Positions 9,884 through 17,600 of a stretch of 64,000 bases of DNA are shown one piece after another (position 1 is the first letter of the stretch; each line of letters opens with the position of its first letter). The stretch is from PGYR01 sp034670025 (GTDB lineage: Bacteria > Bacteroidota > Ignavibacteria > Kapaibacteriales > UBA2268). A program made the translations under genes and the position numbers. The stretch is taken from positions 868,001 to 932,000 of the forward strand of contig JAXMOE010000001.1 of assembly GCA_034670025.1 (NCBI GenBank), given 5' to 3'. The notes below the pieces were generated by a model, which was not told the DNA's origin, made no database searches, and saw only the letters and a program-made list of their open reading frames with translations.

Positions 9884-10576
9884 AAATCCTCCCAGACTCC
9901 TTTATCAAAGAGGAGCTAAATCTACTTAAATCCTCCCAGCCTCCTTTGTCAAGGAGGAGCAATTAGTTGTAAGTCCTCCCTGATAAGGGAAGATTTAGGA
10001 GGGTTTGTAAAATGTCAAAGCGAGCGTAGTGTGGCTTGCCACCCCTCGGCGTTGGCTGGCAGAAACTTGTTTCTGACTGGGGAGGATTGTGTTAATCAAG
10101 TCCACCTCCGTCTTTTGCTATTAGCAAATCCCCCCAGCCCCCTTTGACAAGGGGGAGTTAGACCTGTATCCTAATCGAAAAAGCTCAATTCTTTGTAAGT
10201 CCTCCCTGATAAGGGAGGATTTAGGTGGGTTGTGCACCTTAAGCTAATGCCTTTGGTTTCACACGCAGCGGAGGACAAAACAAGAGCGTCACTCTGAGGA
10301 AGTAAAGCGACCGAAGAGTCTATCTATTATTAATCTTAAATTTTGTTATGATACATTGGCTCTTTATTAATTAAGAGATGGATCCATCACATTTTTCCAG
10401 GATGACAGTAACTGTTGTTGTAAGCTATTGACTCATTGTTAATTTAATGATGGATTCTTTACTTCGGCAGGCTCAGCACAGGCAAATTGCTTAGCAATTT
10501 ATCAGAATGACACGCACCACCGTCACCCTGTAGAAGTTAAGCCACCAAAGAGTAGTTAAGAACCTTGTATGAGAAA
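9884..10576. repeat. Repeat-rich noncoding region
   Basis: About 690 bases with no supportable gene. It is a mosaic of short repeats: the 'CCTCCCTGATAAGGG' unit (about 9975 and 10200, again at about 15370), its partner 'CCCCCTTTGACAAGGGGG' (about 10139 and 15340), 'TCACTCTGAGGA' units (10289), 'GGATCCATCACATTTTTCC' (10381, variant at 15659), a 33-bp unit at 10411-10443 (again near 13632) and the 29-bp unit at 10484-10512. Short frames that cross these are artefacts of the repeats. Such interspersed units are common between genes in this group of bacteria. Confidence 0.75.
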
Positions 10577-11119
10577 CTAATAGTTAAAATTATGATAAAA
10601 CCTTTTGGTTCTATAAAGTGTAATCTTAGGTATTTTAGTTTGGACAGTTGAATCAAGATTGAGGTCTACCTCTATAGAATCAAAATCTAACTCAAAATCA
10701 GTAAAACTTATACTAAAAAGTTCGGGTTTTGTTCTTGAACTTATACTTATGTCTCTCACTTCCCCATCAAATAGTATTATCATGTTATCCAAATCAGTGC
10801 TATCAATTTGAGAATCAATATTATTATATAATAATCCAACTAGGTCTTTCCGAGGATAATCAGAAATAAATAAAGGAAAAATTGGTAAATATGGTGGCCC
10901 AAATGAAATTGATTGTCCATTCAAATTTGAAACTTGGAGCTTGATATTACTATTTGTGTCATTCAACATGAAGTAGTCAGATACCGAAATAACCCCATCA
11001 GTCTCATACCATTCCGAATAATCTTCATCTATATAATATTTATCTCTTTGGTGTAGAATTGAGCAAGAGCTAAGGCTTACTATAACCAGCAGTATGATAA
11101 TTTTTATTGTGTTTCTCAT
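10577..11119 (-). CDS. Hypothetical lipoprotein
   Basis: A 180-residue protein with a clear lipoprotein signal: MRNTIK, a hydrophobic stretch, and lipobox SLSSC with Cys at residue 19. The mature part is rich in D, S and beta-prone residues and has no domain I recognise. It is the last gene of a leftward cluster (13439 to 10577), 56 bp after the DUF4240 gene. Its first 12 codons and leader (11084-11135) are duplicated at 13472-13523. Likely envelope-anchored, function unknown. Confidence 0.65.
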   Translation of the reverse strand: MRNTIKIIILLVIVSLSSCSILHQRDKYYIDEDYSEWYETDGVISVSDYFMLNDTNSNIKLQVSNLNGQSISFGPPYLPIFPLFISDYPRKDLVGLLYNNIDSQIDSTDLDNMIILFDGEVRDISISSRTKPELFSISFTDFELDFDSIEVDLNLDSTVQTKIPKITLYRTKRFYHNFNY

Positions 11120-11135
11120 AATGTTGTCAATATAA
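11084..11135 (-). repeat. 52-bp duplicated 5' end of the lipoprotein gene, copy 1
   Basis: Covers the leader, the ATG and the first 12 codons of the lipoprotein at 10577-11119. It is identical over 52 bases to 13472-13523, where the reading frame ends after two further codons. Confidence 0.9.
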
Positions 11136-11175
11136 GAAATATATTAACTTGATTAGAATTGCTTAACATATGATA

Positions 11176-12252
11176 TTATTCTAATCTATTGTTATCAAAT
11201 TCAAATTTTCTACATATTTCTGGAAAATCTTTTACCAATGTTTCTGCTGTCCAATTAAGTCTTTGTAAATCATTTTTTTTAACTTTTACAGGAGGCATAT
11301 ATTCACCAGTTCTTAACTCATAGACATTTTCAGACAAATAAAGCAGTTCTTCAAGTTGCGGGTCTTCATCAAAAATATCCACTAACTTTTCAATTTGCAT
11401 TTCAAAGATAGTATTGTATGTTTCTTTACCTTTAGATATTACCCAAGCTTTAAAATAATCAAATTCATCATCTCCGCAGCCCTTTCTAATTATATATGCC
11501 AAAGCCCATAATTCACTAATGTTTAATTTTTCATACATCGTACTGAATATTTTTTCAAAATTCATTATTTCTTTTGGTTTGAATTCTCCGAGTTTTGATG
11601 ATAATCTTTCAATAAATTCATATTTGTCTTGTGAATTTGTTCTACAGTCTTCAATTAATTGCCAAAATAATGATTCATCAATTTTCCTATTATCATATGT
11701 TGGTTTGGGTTTCGGTTTTATTAAATTACTAATGCTGTAGTTAAGTTTTTTAAGATAATCAAGTTCTGTCTCATCGTCCATTAATAGTAATCCTTGCTTA
11801 TACTCATCAATTCCGTTCAATAAATATTCTCGCTGCCAGCTAAGGCTCTTAATAGCACTTTCTTCAGATGAATATTGATTAAAATGACTTAAATTTTGAG
11901 ATTTAATTTCCTCCAAGGTAACATTAGGTTGGACTTTTTTTAGAAAATTATAAAGACTCCACATTTTGTTCATACGTATGCGAAGAATACCTTTCCATAA
12001 TTTTTTGAAATGTCCTATTTCTCCACTTTGAATCAAATGTTGACTATAAGGATTTACAAAATCGTCTCCATTACCAGAATCCCAATTTTCCAATATAAAA
12101 GCGTTCAATTCGGAATATCTACAGTCTTCAATCCAGATGTCTCTTAGGTCAGCAAAAGTTTTTTTGTAATGCTGTTGAGGAAGATTATTCTGTTTTCTAC
12201 TTCTAAATAAAGATTCTAATTCATCTAAAAACTTTCCGTAACTCATTTTCAC
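11176..12252 (-). CDS. DUF4240 domain protein
   Basis: A 358-residue cytosolic protein. Residues about 190-290 form a DUF4240 domain, recognised from the starting DESLFWQLIEDCR and the later DYFKAWVISKGKETY motif. The N-terminal 180 residues are helical and charged with no family I recognise; the C-terminal 70 contain 'YELRTGEYMPPVKVKKNDL'. DUF4240 has no proven activity and is often met in clusters of small hypothetical proteins, including neighbourhoods of polymorphic toxins. It begins 17 bp after the gene at 12270-12974 and is probably cotranscribed. Two Met codons are possible (12252 or 12246). Confidence 0.7.
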   Translation of the reverse strand: MKMSYGKFLDELESLFRSRKQNNLPQQHYKKTFADLRDIWIEDCRYSELNAFILENWDSGNGDDFVNPYSQHLIQSGEIGHFKKLWKGILRIRMNKMWSLYNFLKKVQPNVTLEEIKSQNLSHFNQYSSEESAIKSLSWQREYLLNGIDEYKQGLLLMDDETELDYLKKLNYSISNLIKPKPKPTYDNRKIDESLFWQLIEDCRTNSQDKYEFIERLSSKLGEFKPKEIMNFEKIFSTMYEKLNISELWALAYIIRKGCGDDEFDYFKAWVISKGKETYNTIFEMQIEKLVDIFDEDPQLEELLYLSENVYELRTGEYMPPVKVKKNDLQRLNWTAETLVKDFPEICRKFEFDNNRLE

Positions 12253-12269
12253 TTAAATTATTTTATTTA

Positions 12270-12974
12270 TCAATATTTCAATTTAAAAATTTCATTTTCA
12301 TTTCTTTGAACCAATTCATCGATAAGTTTTCTTTCTCCTCCGATAAATGAAAATGGTAGGTCATAATCAGTATTAACTACCCATTTTTTATCGTTAGGAT
12401 ATATCAGACTTGGTGTTAATTGTAGCTCTTCATTGTCAAATAGCTGATATAAATCAGATATTCTTCCCTTATAGATTCTATCTTTTTTCCAATTTTTGGT
12501 GGACAATAAATTATAATAAACTTCAATCTCCTGATTTCCATAGATTCTTTTTACGATATCAATTAGAGAATTCAAATGTTCTTTATCCATTAGGCCCTCT
12601 CCTGGAAAGAGTTCATTATTCATTTGATTAAATTGTTTATAAAAATTTATTATTAATTTATTTGCCTTCTCAAATTCAAACACTTTTCCTTTCTTGGAAA
12701 AAAACTCACCCCATTTTATCCGGTCAAAATCTTCTTCAGGTAGTTCTTCGTCATAATTTAATTCTCTAATTTCTTCATTTGGTATTTTGTTATTTATCCA
12801 AAAAGAATGTAATGCTACTGCATAGCTATCAAAATTATTGGGAATGGTCAATCGCAGAAAGTACCTGAATGGATTTTCTACTTTTAGTGTTTCATCAACT
12901 TCAATCGTATCACCCACAATTGTAGCATATGGTTTAATCCAATCTTCTATTTCCTTTTGAACGATTTTCATCAT
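12270..12974 (-). CDS. Hypothetical cytosolic protein, possibly immunity-like
   Basis: About 234 residues from the MMK start at 12974. An upstream in-frame start at 13028 would overlap the preceding gene and its 18 extra residues look unlike the rest, so I reject it. There is no signal peptide or membrane segment; the protein is acidic. The C-terminal motif KWVVNTDYDLPFSFIGG followed by a helix recalls, from memory, small soluble proteins seen as immunity-like partners in polymorphic toxin loci, but this is a weak inference and no toxin is visible here. It lies 17 bp upstream of the DUF4240 gene. Confidence 0.55.
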   Translation of the reverse strand: MMKIVQKEIEDWIKPYATIVGDTIEVDETLKVENPFRYFLRLTIPNNFDSYAVALHSFWINNKIPNEEIRELNYDEELPEEDFDRIKWGEFFSKKGKVFEFEKANKLIINFYKQFNQMNNELFPGEGLMDKEHLNSLIDIVKRIYGNQEIEVYYNLLSTKNWKKDRIYKGRISDLYQLFDNEELQLTPSLIYPNDKKWVVNTDYDLPFSFIGGERKLIDELVQRNENEIFKLKY

Positions 12975-12987
12975 ATCTCTTAATTTA

Positions 12988-13439
12988 TTAATAAATAGGT
13001 AGATAAAGTCTATCCCTTCTCTTTCCAAATATAGATACTATTCCTTCATAAGCATTTATTGTACCATTACAACTACCATCTTGATTGTAAAATCTGAAAT
13101 AAGTTCTAGAATTTCCATAGTATTCTACTAGTATATAACTCGTAAATAAGTTTCTAAGTTTATTAAAAAAAAAGGATCAGAATCTATTAAAGGTTCATCA
13201 GGCCAGATGTAAGCTTCAGTGATTCTATCTAATCTAATTTCCAAAGCAGTAGGCATGATAGTTAAGCTCAAAGGAATCCTGTTTATTTTTTTATCAATTA
13301 AGTTGACCTTAAGCCAAGTATCCATAGACATTTCATCTACTTCGAAATCAGAATTTTCTAGTAAATTAGGTTTGTCAATACTATCTAAAACTTTATTCAC
13401 AAAGTTGAGTATTCTCGTTATTTCTTTTGAATAGTTCAT
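12988..13439 (-). pseudogene. Frameshifted hypothetical gene (homopolymer run)
   Basis: Reading leftward from ATG 13439, the frame closes after 103 codons at 13128. If the run of nine A at 13165-13173 (nine T in the sense strand) had ten, the frame would continue for about 47 more codons to TAA at 12990-12988, giving a protein-like tail (VEYYGNSRTYFRFYNQDG ... YEGIVSIFGKR) and a total near 150 residues. The restored stop is 13 bp before the start of the next gene, the spacing expected in this cluster. This is either a real inactivating or phase-variable slip or an assembly error in a homopolymer. The product is not recognised. Confidence 0.6.
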
Positions 13440-13471
13440 TTTCTAAGTTTTTTTGATTTAATTCATATAAG

Positions 13472-13523
13472 AACCAGCAGTATGATAATTTTTATTGTGT
13501 TTCTCATAATGTTGTCAATATAA
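13472..13523 (-). repeat. 52-bp duplicated lipoprotein start, copy 2 (gene remnant)
   Basis: Identical to 11084-11135. On the minus strand it encodes MRNTIKIIILLV from the ATG at 13507 and then stops after two further codons, just upstream of the frameshifted gene at 13439. It is a truncated 5' copy of the lipoprotein gene, evidence of local duplication or recombination, and may still provide the leader for this cluster. Confidence 0.85.
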
Positions 13524-13822
13524 TAATTTAATTATTATTACACAGTTTTCATACTATTTGGGATGAACATACACTTAGCGTCAATTTGAAGATTTCTTGT
13601 AAGCCGAAGAGTCCATCTCAACCAAAACCACAACTGTTGTTGTTAGCTATTGACTCATTGTTAATCAATAAATAGATTGCCACAAAATATCAGTTTACTG
13701 ATATTTTTCGCAATGACGTTTTCGTACACCTTAAGTCTTTTGATATTCTAACGTAATCCTCCTCTGCCAGCGGAGGATAGACAACTGTGCCACTATGATG
13801 ATTGCTAATATGAAAAATACTG
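13524..13822. repeat. Intergenic repeats upstream of a lipoprotein gene
   Basis: No gene seen. Contains a copy (near 13632) of the 33-bp unit also at 10411-10443, an 'AGCCGAAGAGTCCATCT' fragment related to the repeat at 7705, and a palindromic 'ATATCAGTTTACTGATAT' at about 13687-13704. Confidence 0.6.
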
Positions 13823-13853
13823 TTTGCTATTTGTAAGTAATTTATTATATTTG
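13823..13853 (+). promoter_or_regulatory. Bacteroidota-type promoter
   Basis: TTTG at 13823-13826, a 19-base spacer, then TATATTTG at 13846-13853. This matches the primary-sigma consensus of Bacteroidota (-33 TTTG, -7 TAnnTTTG). Transcription would start near 13860 and give a leader of about 60 bases for the lipoprotein gene at 13923. Confidence 0.6.
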
Positions 13854-13922
13854 GTTACGGTAATTAATTAAAGAATTAATTTAGTTTTTATAAGTAGAAA
13901 GTTTAATTAACAGGGTGATATT

Positions 13923-15203
13923 ATGAAATCAAGAATACTAATTGGGTTTGTTCTAACATTAATGGTGTTTGGGCTGCACTCGTGTGGCGATGACAAATCT
14001 ACGTCCCCACTGGACGACAATATACCTGCATCGAACGAGACCCATTTTGAAGCTGAATGGACTGACGAAACATCGTATTTCGATGAGTCGGAAGTTTCTG
14101 ACCTCATTTCGCATGATGAGGACAACTCGGTGCTTTTGTTCTCGGGGACGAGTGACAAGGCGAAAAGCTTGGAAGTTGGTGACGTGATTGTTGTTCATGG
14201 CTTAGTATTGGCTAAAGCTACTCAAGTTACTGAAACTGGTGGTAATGTGAGGGTCAGCTATGTGCCCGCTAAGTTAACAGAGGCAATATCGAACGGAGAT
14301 ATAGAGTGGAATGTGACTACTGATTTCACAAAGGCGGAAGAAATTACGATGATTATGCCGGGTAAGGACGGCGAAGTTTTTAAACTGCAACCTGGTGTTA
14401 ATGATTTCTCATATACTGGGAAGTTTGGGGATTATACTTATAGTATTGATTTGGGCTTAGGCGAAGATGAGATGGATGTGACGTTCGATATCAAGAAGAA
14501 GTTTGGTGAATTTACGAGTGCTACTTTCTCAACAGAAGGCAGAGTGAAGAAGATAGCATCAGTGAACTCTATACAAATTACTGATAGCGAACTAACTACA
14601 TTTGACTCTAAGAACGACAACCTAAGGGGTGAGTTAGAGGTTTCGATGGAAGTAAAGGCAGAGGCAGGTGCAGACGATATTGGACTGGAAGTGCCTATTG
14701 TTCTTATAAAGTATCCTTTCCTGGTTGGGCCTATCCCTGTTGTTATCACTATGCAAGTTGATTTTGGGATATCCTACCAAATACCGCTTGGTGCCGAGGC
14801 AAAGTCTAAAGTATCGGCTTCTTTTAGTTTTGATTCAGAAGGTGGTTTCTCGTACAATGGAACTGAAGTGGATTATAACTTTAATGCTGGGAATATAAAT
14901 CTTTCGAAGGAAGAAGGGCTGACTGGTGCTCCTGCATCGGTAGCTGCAGAATTTGGAGTTAGCTATCCTTATATTTCAATGAATATATTTGGGAACACTG
15001 TGGTGCCTACATTCAAGACTACATTTATTATCAGAGGAGACTATTCTCCTCCCCTATTTGGTGAGCCACCGTGCCACAACGCTTATCTTAATTTTGCAGG
15101 CGTAGCAGGTGTTGACCTCAACTTATTCAGCATTGATTTATACGAAAATAATGTTACGCTATGGTATGAAGAAAATCATTTTCTGAATGAGGGTTGTGAT
15201 TAA
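13923..15203 (+). CDS. Hypothetical beta-rich lipoprotein
   Basis: A 426-residue protein with a lipoprotein signal (lipobox GLHSC, Cys21) and a low-complexity Asp/Ser linker after it. The mature part is acidic and predicted beta-rich, with a segment KYPFLVGPIPVVITMQVDFG similar to secreted proteins that carry a beta-sandwich; no family is recognised. It is transcribed alone from the promoter at 13823-13853, with repeat-filled DNA on both sides. Probably exposed at the outer membrane; function unknown. Confidence 0.65.
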   Translation: MKSRILIGFVLTLMVFGLHSCGDDKSTSPLDDNIPASNETHFEAEWTDETSYFDESEVSDLISHDEDNSVLLFSGTSDKAKSLEVGDVIVVHGLVLAKATQVTETGGNVRVSYVPAKLTEAISNGDIEWNVTTDFTKAEEITMIMPGKDGEVFKLQPGVNDFSYTGKFGDYTYSIDLGLGEDEMDVTFDIKKKFGEFTSATFSTEGRVKKIASVNSIQITDSELTTFDSKNDNLRGELEVSMEVKAEAGADDIGLEVPIVLIKYPFLVGPIPVVITMQVDFGISYQIPLGAEAKSKVSASFSFDSEGGFSYNGTEVDYNFNAGNINLSKEEGLTGAPASVAAEFGVSYPYISMNIFGNTVVPTFKTTFIIRGDYSPPLFGEPPCHNAYLNFAGVAGVDLNLFSIDLYENNVTLWYEENHFLNEGCD

Positions 15204-15825
15204 GAACACTGGAAATCTTACTTTTGTATTCCTTTGATATTCTGCCCCCCTGGAGAGGCTGTCTGAACTTGTTCAGACTGAGGAGGGCTGTGTAAGCTAA
15301 GTCCACCTTAAGTCTTTTGCTATTAGCAAATCCCCCCAACCCCCTTTGACAAGGGGGAACTAGGCTGTGGAAGTCCTCCCTGATAAGGGTGGATTTAGGT
15401 GGGTTTGTAAAATGTCACAGTGAGCATAGCGCGGCCGTCTCAATTGAGATTGCCACAGTCACGGTGCTTCGACAGGCTCAGCAACCTGTTATGTTATTTA
15501 GCTTACTTCGGCGACGCTCAGCACAGGCAAATTGCTTAGCAATTTATCAGAATGACAGAATCTGTGTCACTCTGAGGATGCCTTGGCATCAGAAGAGTCC
15601 ATTTTCACTTAATCTAAACTGCGTGGAATGTACATTCGCACTTTGTTAATATAAACATGGATCCTTCACATTCGTTCAGGATGACGGCGCCTCAAAGTCC
15701 CCCTCAGGATTCAAGACAGTGCATCTCTCCTACCCAATCCACTTTATATATCTTTTTCTTTATTAATGATTGTTATTATGTTAAATTTGTAATCTATTAT
15801 ATAAACTAAATAAGAATAAACTATA
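15204..15825. repeat. Repeat-rich noncoding region
   Basis: About 620 bases with no supportable gene. Holds the pair 'CCCCCTTTGACAAGGGGG' and 'CCTCCCTGATAAGGG' (15340-15390), the 29-bp unit at 15529-15557, the 38-bp unit at 15565-15602 and a 'GGATCCTTCACATTCGTTC' unit at 15659, all with copies in 7.7-10.5 kb. The last 100 bases are AT-rich leader of the ABC-F gene. A frame at 15389-15649 is composed of these repeats. Confidence 0.75.
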
Positions 15826-17481
15826 ATGATTACGGTTAACAACATAACCCTACAGTTTGGTAAAAAGCCACTATTCAAAGATGTGAATCTAAAATTCACT
15901 CCTGGCAATTGCTATGGTATAATTGGTGCTAATGGTGCTGGTAAATCTACTTTCCTAAAAATATTATCTGGCGACATAGAACCTCAGAAAGGCGAAGTTC
16001 ACATTGGCTCAAAGATGCGAATGGCTGTTTTGGAGCAAGATCAGTTCAAGTTTGATGAAGAAAAAGTGATTGACACTGTGATAATGGGTCACAAAGAGCT
16101 TTACGAACTAAGCAAAGTTCGTGATGAGCTTTATTCCAAAACTGAGTTCACCGAAGAAGAAGGAATGAAAATGGGTGAAGTGGAAGCTGAGTTCGCCGAA
16201 ATGAATGGTTACGAAGCAGAAGCAGAAGCTGGTATGATGCTCTCGGGACTTGGTTTCGATGAAGAAATCCACAATATGAAAATGGGCGAGCTGGAAGCAG
16301 GCGATAAGATAAAAGTCCTATTAGCACAAGCACTATTTGGTAACCCCGATATTCTATTACTCGATGAGCCGACGAACAACTTGGACATACATGCTAAAAA
16401 TTGGTTAGAAGACTTCCTTATCAACTTCAACAACACAGTATTGGTTGTGTCGCACGATAGACACTTTCTGAACACCGTGTGTACTCACATCACTGATATT
16501 GACTTCGGTCAAATCAATATGTTCCCTGGTAACTACGAGTTTTGGTTGAGAGCTTCTCAATTATCTATGAAGCAAACTAAAGACCAAAACAAGAAATCAG
16601 AAGATAAGATTAAGGAATTGAAAGAGTTTATCACAAGGTTTAGTGCCAACGCTTCGAAAGCGAAGCAGGCAACTGCCAGAAAGAAAATGATAGACAAGCT
16701 GACGATTGACAATATTCCGCACACATCTCGTCGCTTCCCTTACATTGAGTTCAAAGCAGACCGCGAAGTTGGTAACATTGTATTGAACATCAACAATATT
16801 TCGAAAGAAGTTGATGGCGAAATGCTAATCAAAGACTTTAGCTTACAAGTGAACCCAAAAGACAAAATCGCATTCGTAGGAAAAAATGACGTTGTAAAAA
16901 CAGTACTTTTCGATATTCTGATGGGCGAAATGGAGCAAGATAGTGGAACTATAGAGTGGGGTCAAACTATTACTCCAAGCTATTTCCCAAAAGAAAACTC
17001 CAAATACTTCGAGACTGATTTACCTATCACAGACTGGTTACGCCAATATTCCGATGACAATGAAGAAACTTACATTCGCTCATTTTTGGGTAGAATGTTA
17101 TTTTCTGGCGAAGATGCACTGAAGCCAGTTAACGTACTTTCTGGTGGTGAAAAAGTTAGATGTATGCTATCGAGAATGATGATGGAAGGAGCAAACGTAT
17201 TAGTTGCAGACGAACCGACTAACCACTTAGACTTGGAGTCAATCTCTGCTCTCAACGATGGCTTGATAAAGTATGACCAAGTCTTACTTTTCTCCTCACA
17301 TGACCATCAGCTAATGCAATCGACTGCTAACAGAATAGTAGAAATTGGGCCAAATGGCTTCATTGACAAAATGTCAACTTACGATGAGTATATGAGTGAT
17401 AATGAACTAAAAGAAAGAAGAAAAGAAATATACGCTGAAAGTGTGGCGGAAACAGAAGTTGAAGAGAAAGAAGAAGAGTAA
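15826..17481 (+). CDS. ABC-F family ATPase (YbiT/YkpA type)
   Basis: A soluble protein of 551 residues with two ABC domains and no membrane part. ABC-F proteins act on the ribosome in translation control or antibiotic protection. Domain 1 has an intact Walker A, GANGAGKS (34-41), and Walker B LLLDEPTNNLD, but its signature is LEAGDK instead of LSGGEK. A charged interdomain linker (about 245-300) follows. Domain 2 has a degenerate Walker A, VGKNDVVKT, with a good LSGGEKVR signature and VADEPTNHLD. Reduced motifs of this kind occur in the YbiT/YkpA branch. Followed by a strong terminator. Confidence 0.88.
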   Translation: MITVNNITLQFGKKPLFKDVNLKFTPGNCYGIIGANGAGKSTFLKILSGDIEPQKGEVHIGSKMRMAVLEQDQFKFDEEKVIDTVIMGHKELYELSKVRDELYSKTEFTEEEGMKMGEVEAEFAEMNGYEAEAEAGMMLSGLGFDEEIHNMKMGELEAGDKIKVLLAQALFGNPDILLLDEPTNNLDIHAKNWLEDFLINFNNTVLVVSHDRHFLNTVCTHITDIDFGQINMFPGNYEFWLRASQLSMKQTKDQNKKSEDKIKELKEFITRFSANASKAKQATARKKMIDKLTIDNIPHTSRRFPYIEFKADREVGNIVLNINNISKEVDGEMLIKDFSLQVNPKDKIAFVGKNDVVKTVLFDILMGEMEQDSGTIEWGQTITPSYFPKENSKYFETDLPITDWLRQYSDDNEETYIRSFLGRMLFSGEDALKPVNVLSGGEKVRCMLSRMMMEGANVLVADEPTNHLDLESISALNDGLIKYDQVLLFSSHDHQLMQSTANRIVEIGPNGFIDKMSTYDEYMSDNELKERRKEIYAESVAETEVEEKEEE

Positions 17482-17512
17482 TTATATTCCCCCACAAGTC
17501 TAATTTTATTAG

Positions 17513-17552
17513 AGGTTTAACAATTATTTTCTTAATTTGTTAAACCTTTTTT
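17513..17552 (+). terminator. Rho-independent terminator after the ABC-F gene
   Basis: Perfect 11-bp stem AGGTTTAACAA (17513-17523) / TTGTTAAACCT (17537-17547) with a T run to 17552, 31 bp after the stop codon. Confidence 0.88.
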
Positions 17553-17600
17553 ATTTTGAAGTGTTATATAAGTAATAGAATATTAACTTTTGGGGGTATC

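Noticed and set aside
12975..13028. An upstream start for the immunity-like gene.
   Set aside because: It overlaps the restored frame of the preceding gene, which ends at 12988; the MMK start at 12974 fits the operon better.
15389..15649. An 86-codon rightward reading frame in the 15.2-15.8 kb gap.
   Set aside because: It consists of the interspersed repeats (the part coding VTLRMPWHQKS comes from the 38-bp unit also at 7705) and has no protein-like composition.
17556..17600. An upstream start for the DUF1800 gene.
   Set aside because: The extra 15 residues do not belong to the family and lie between the terminator and a good RBS (TTTTGGGGGTATC) serving ATG 17601.
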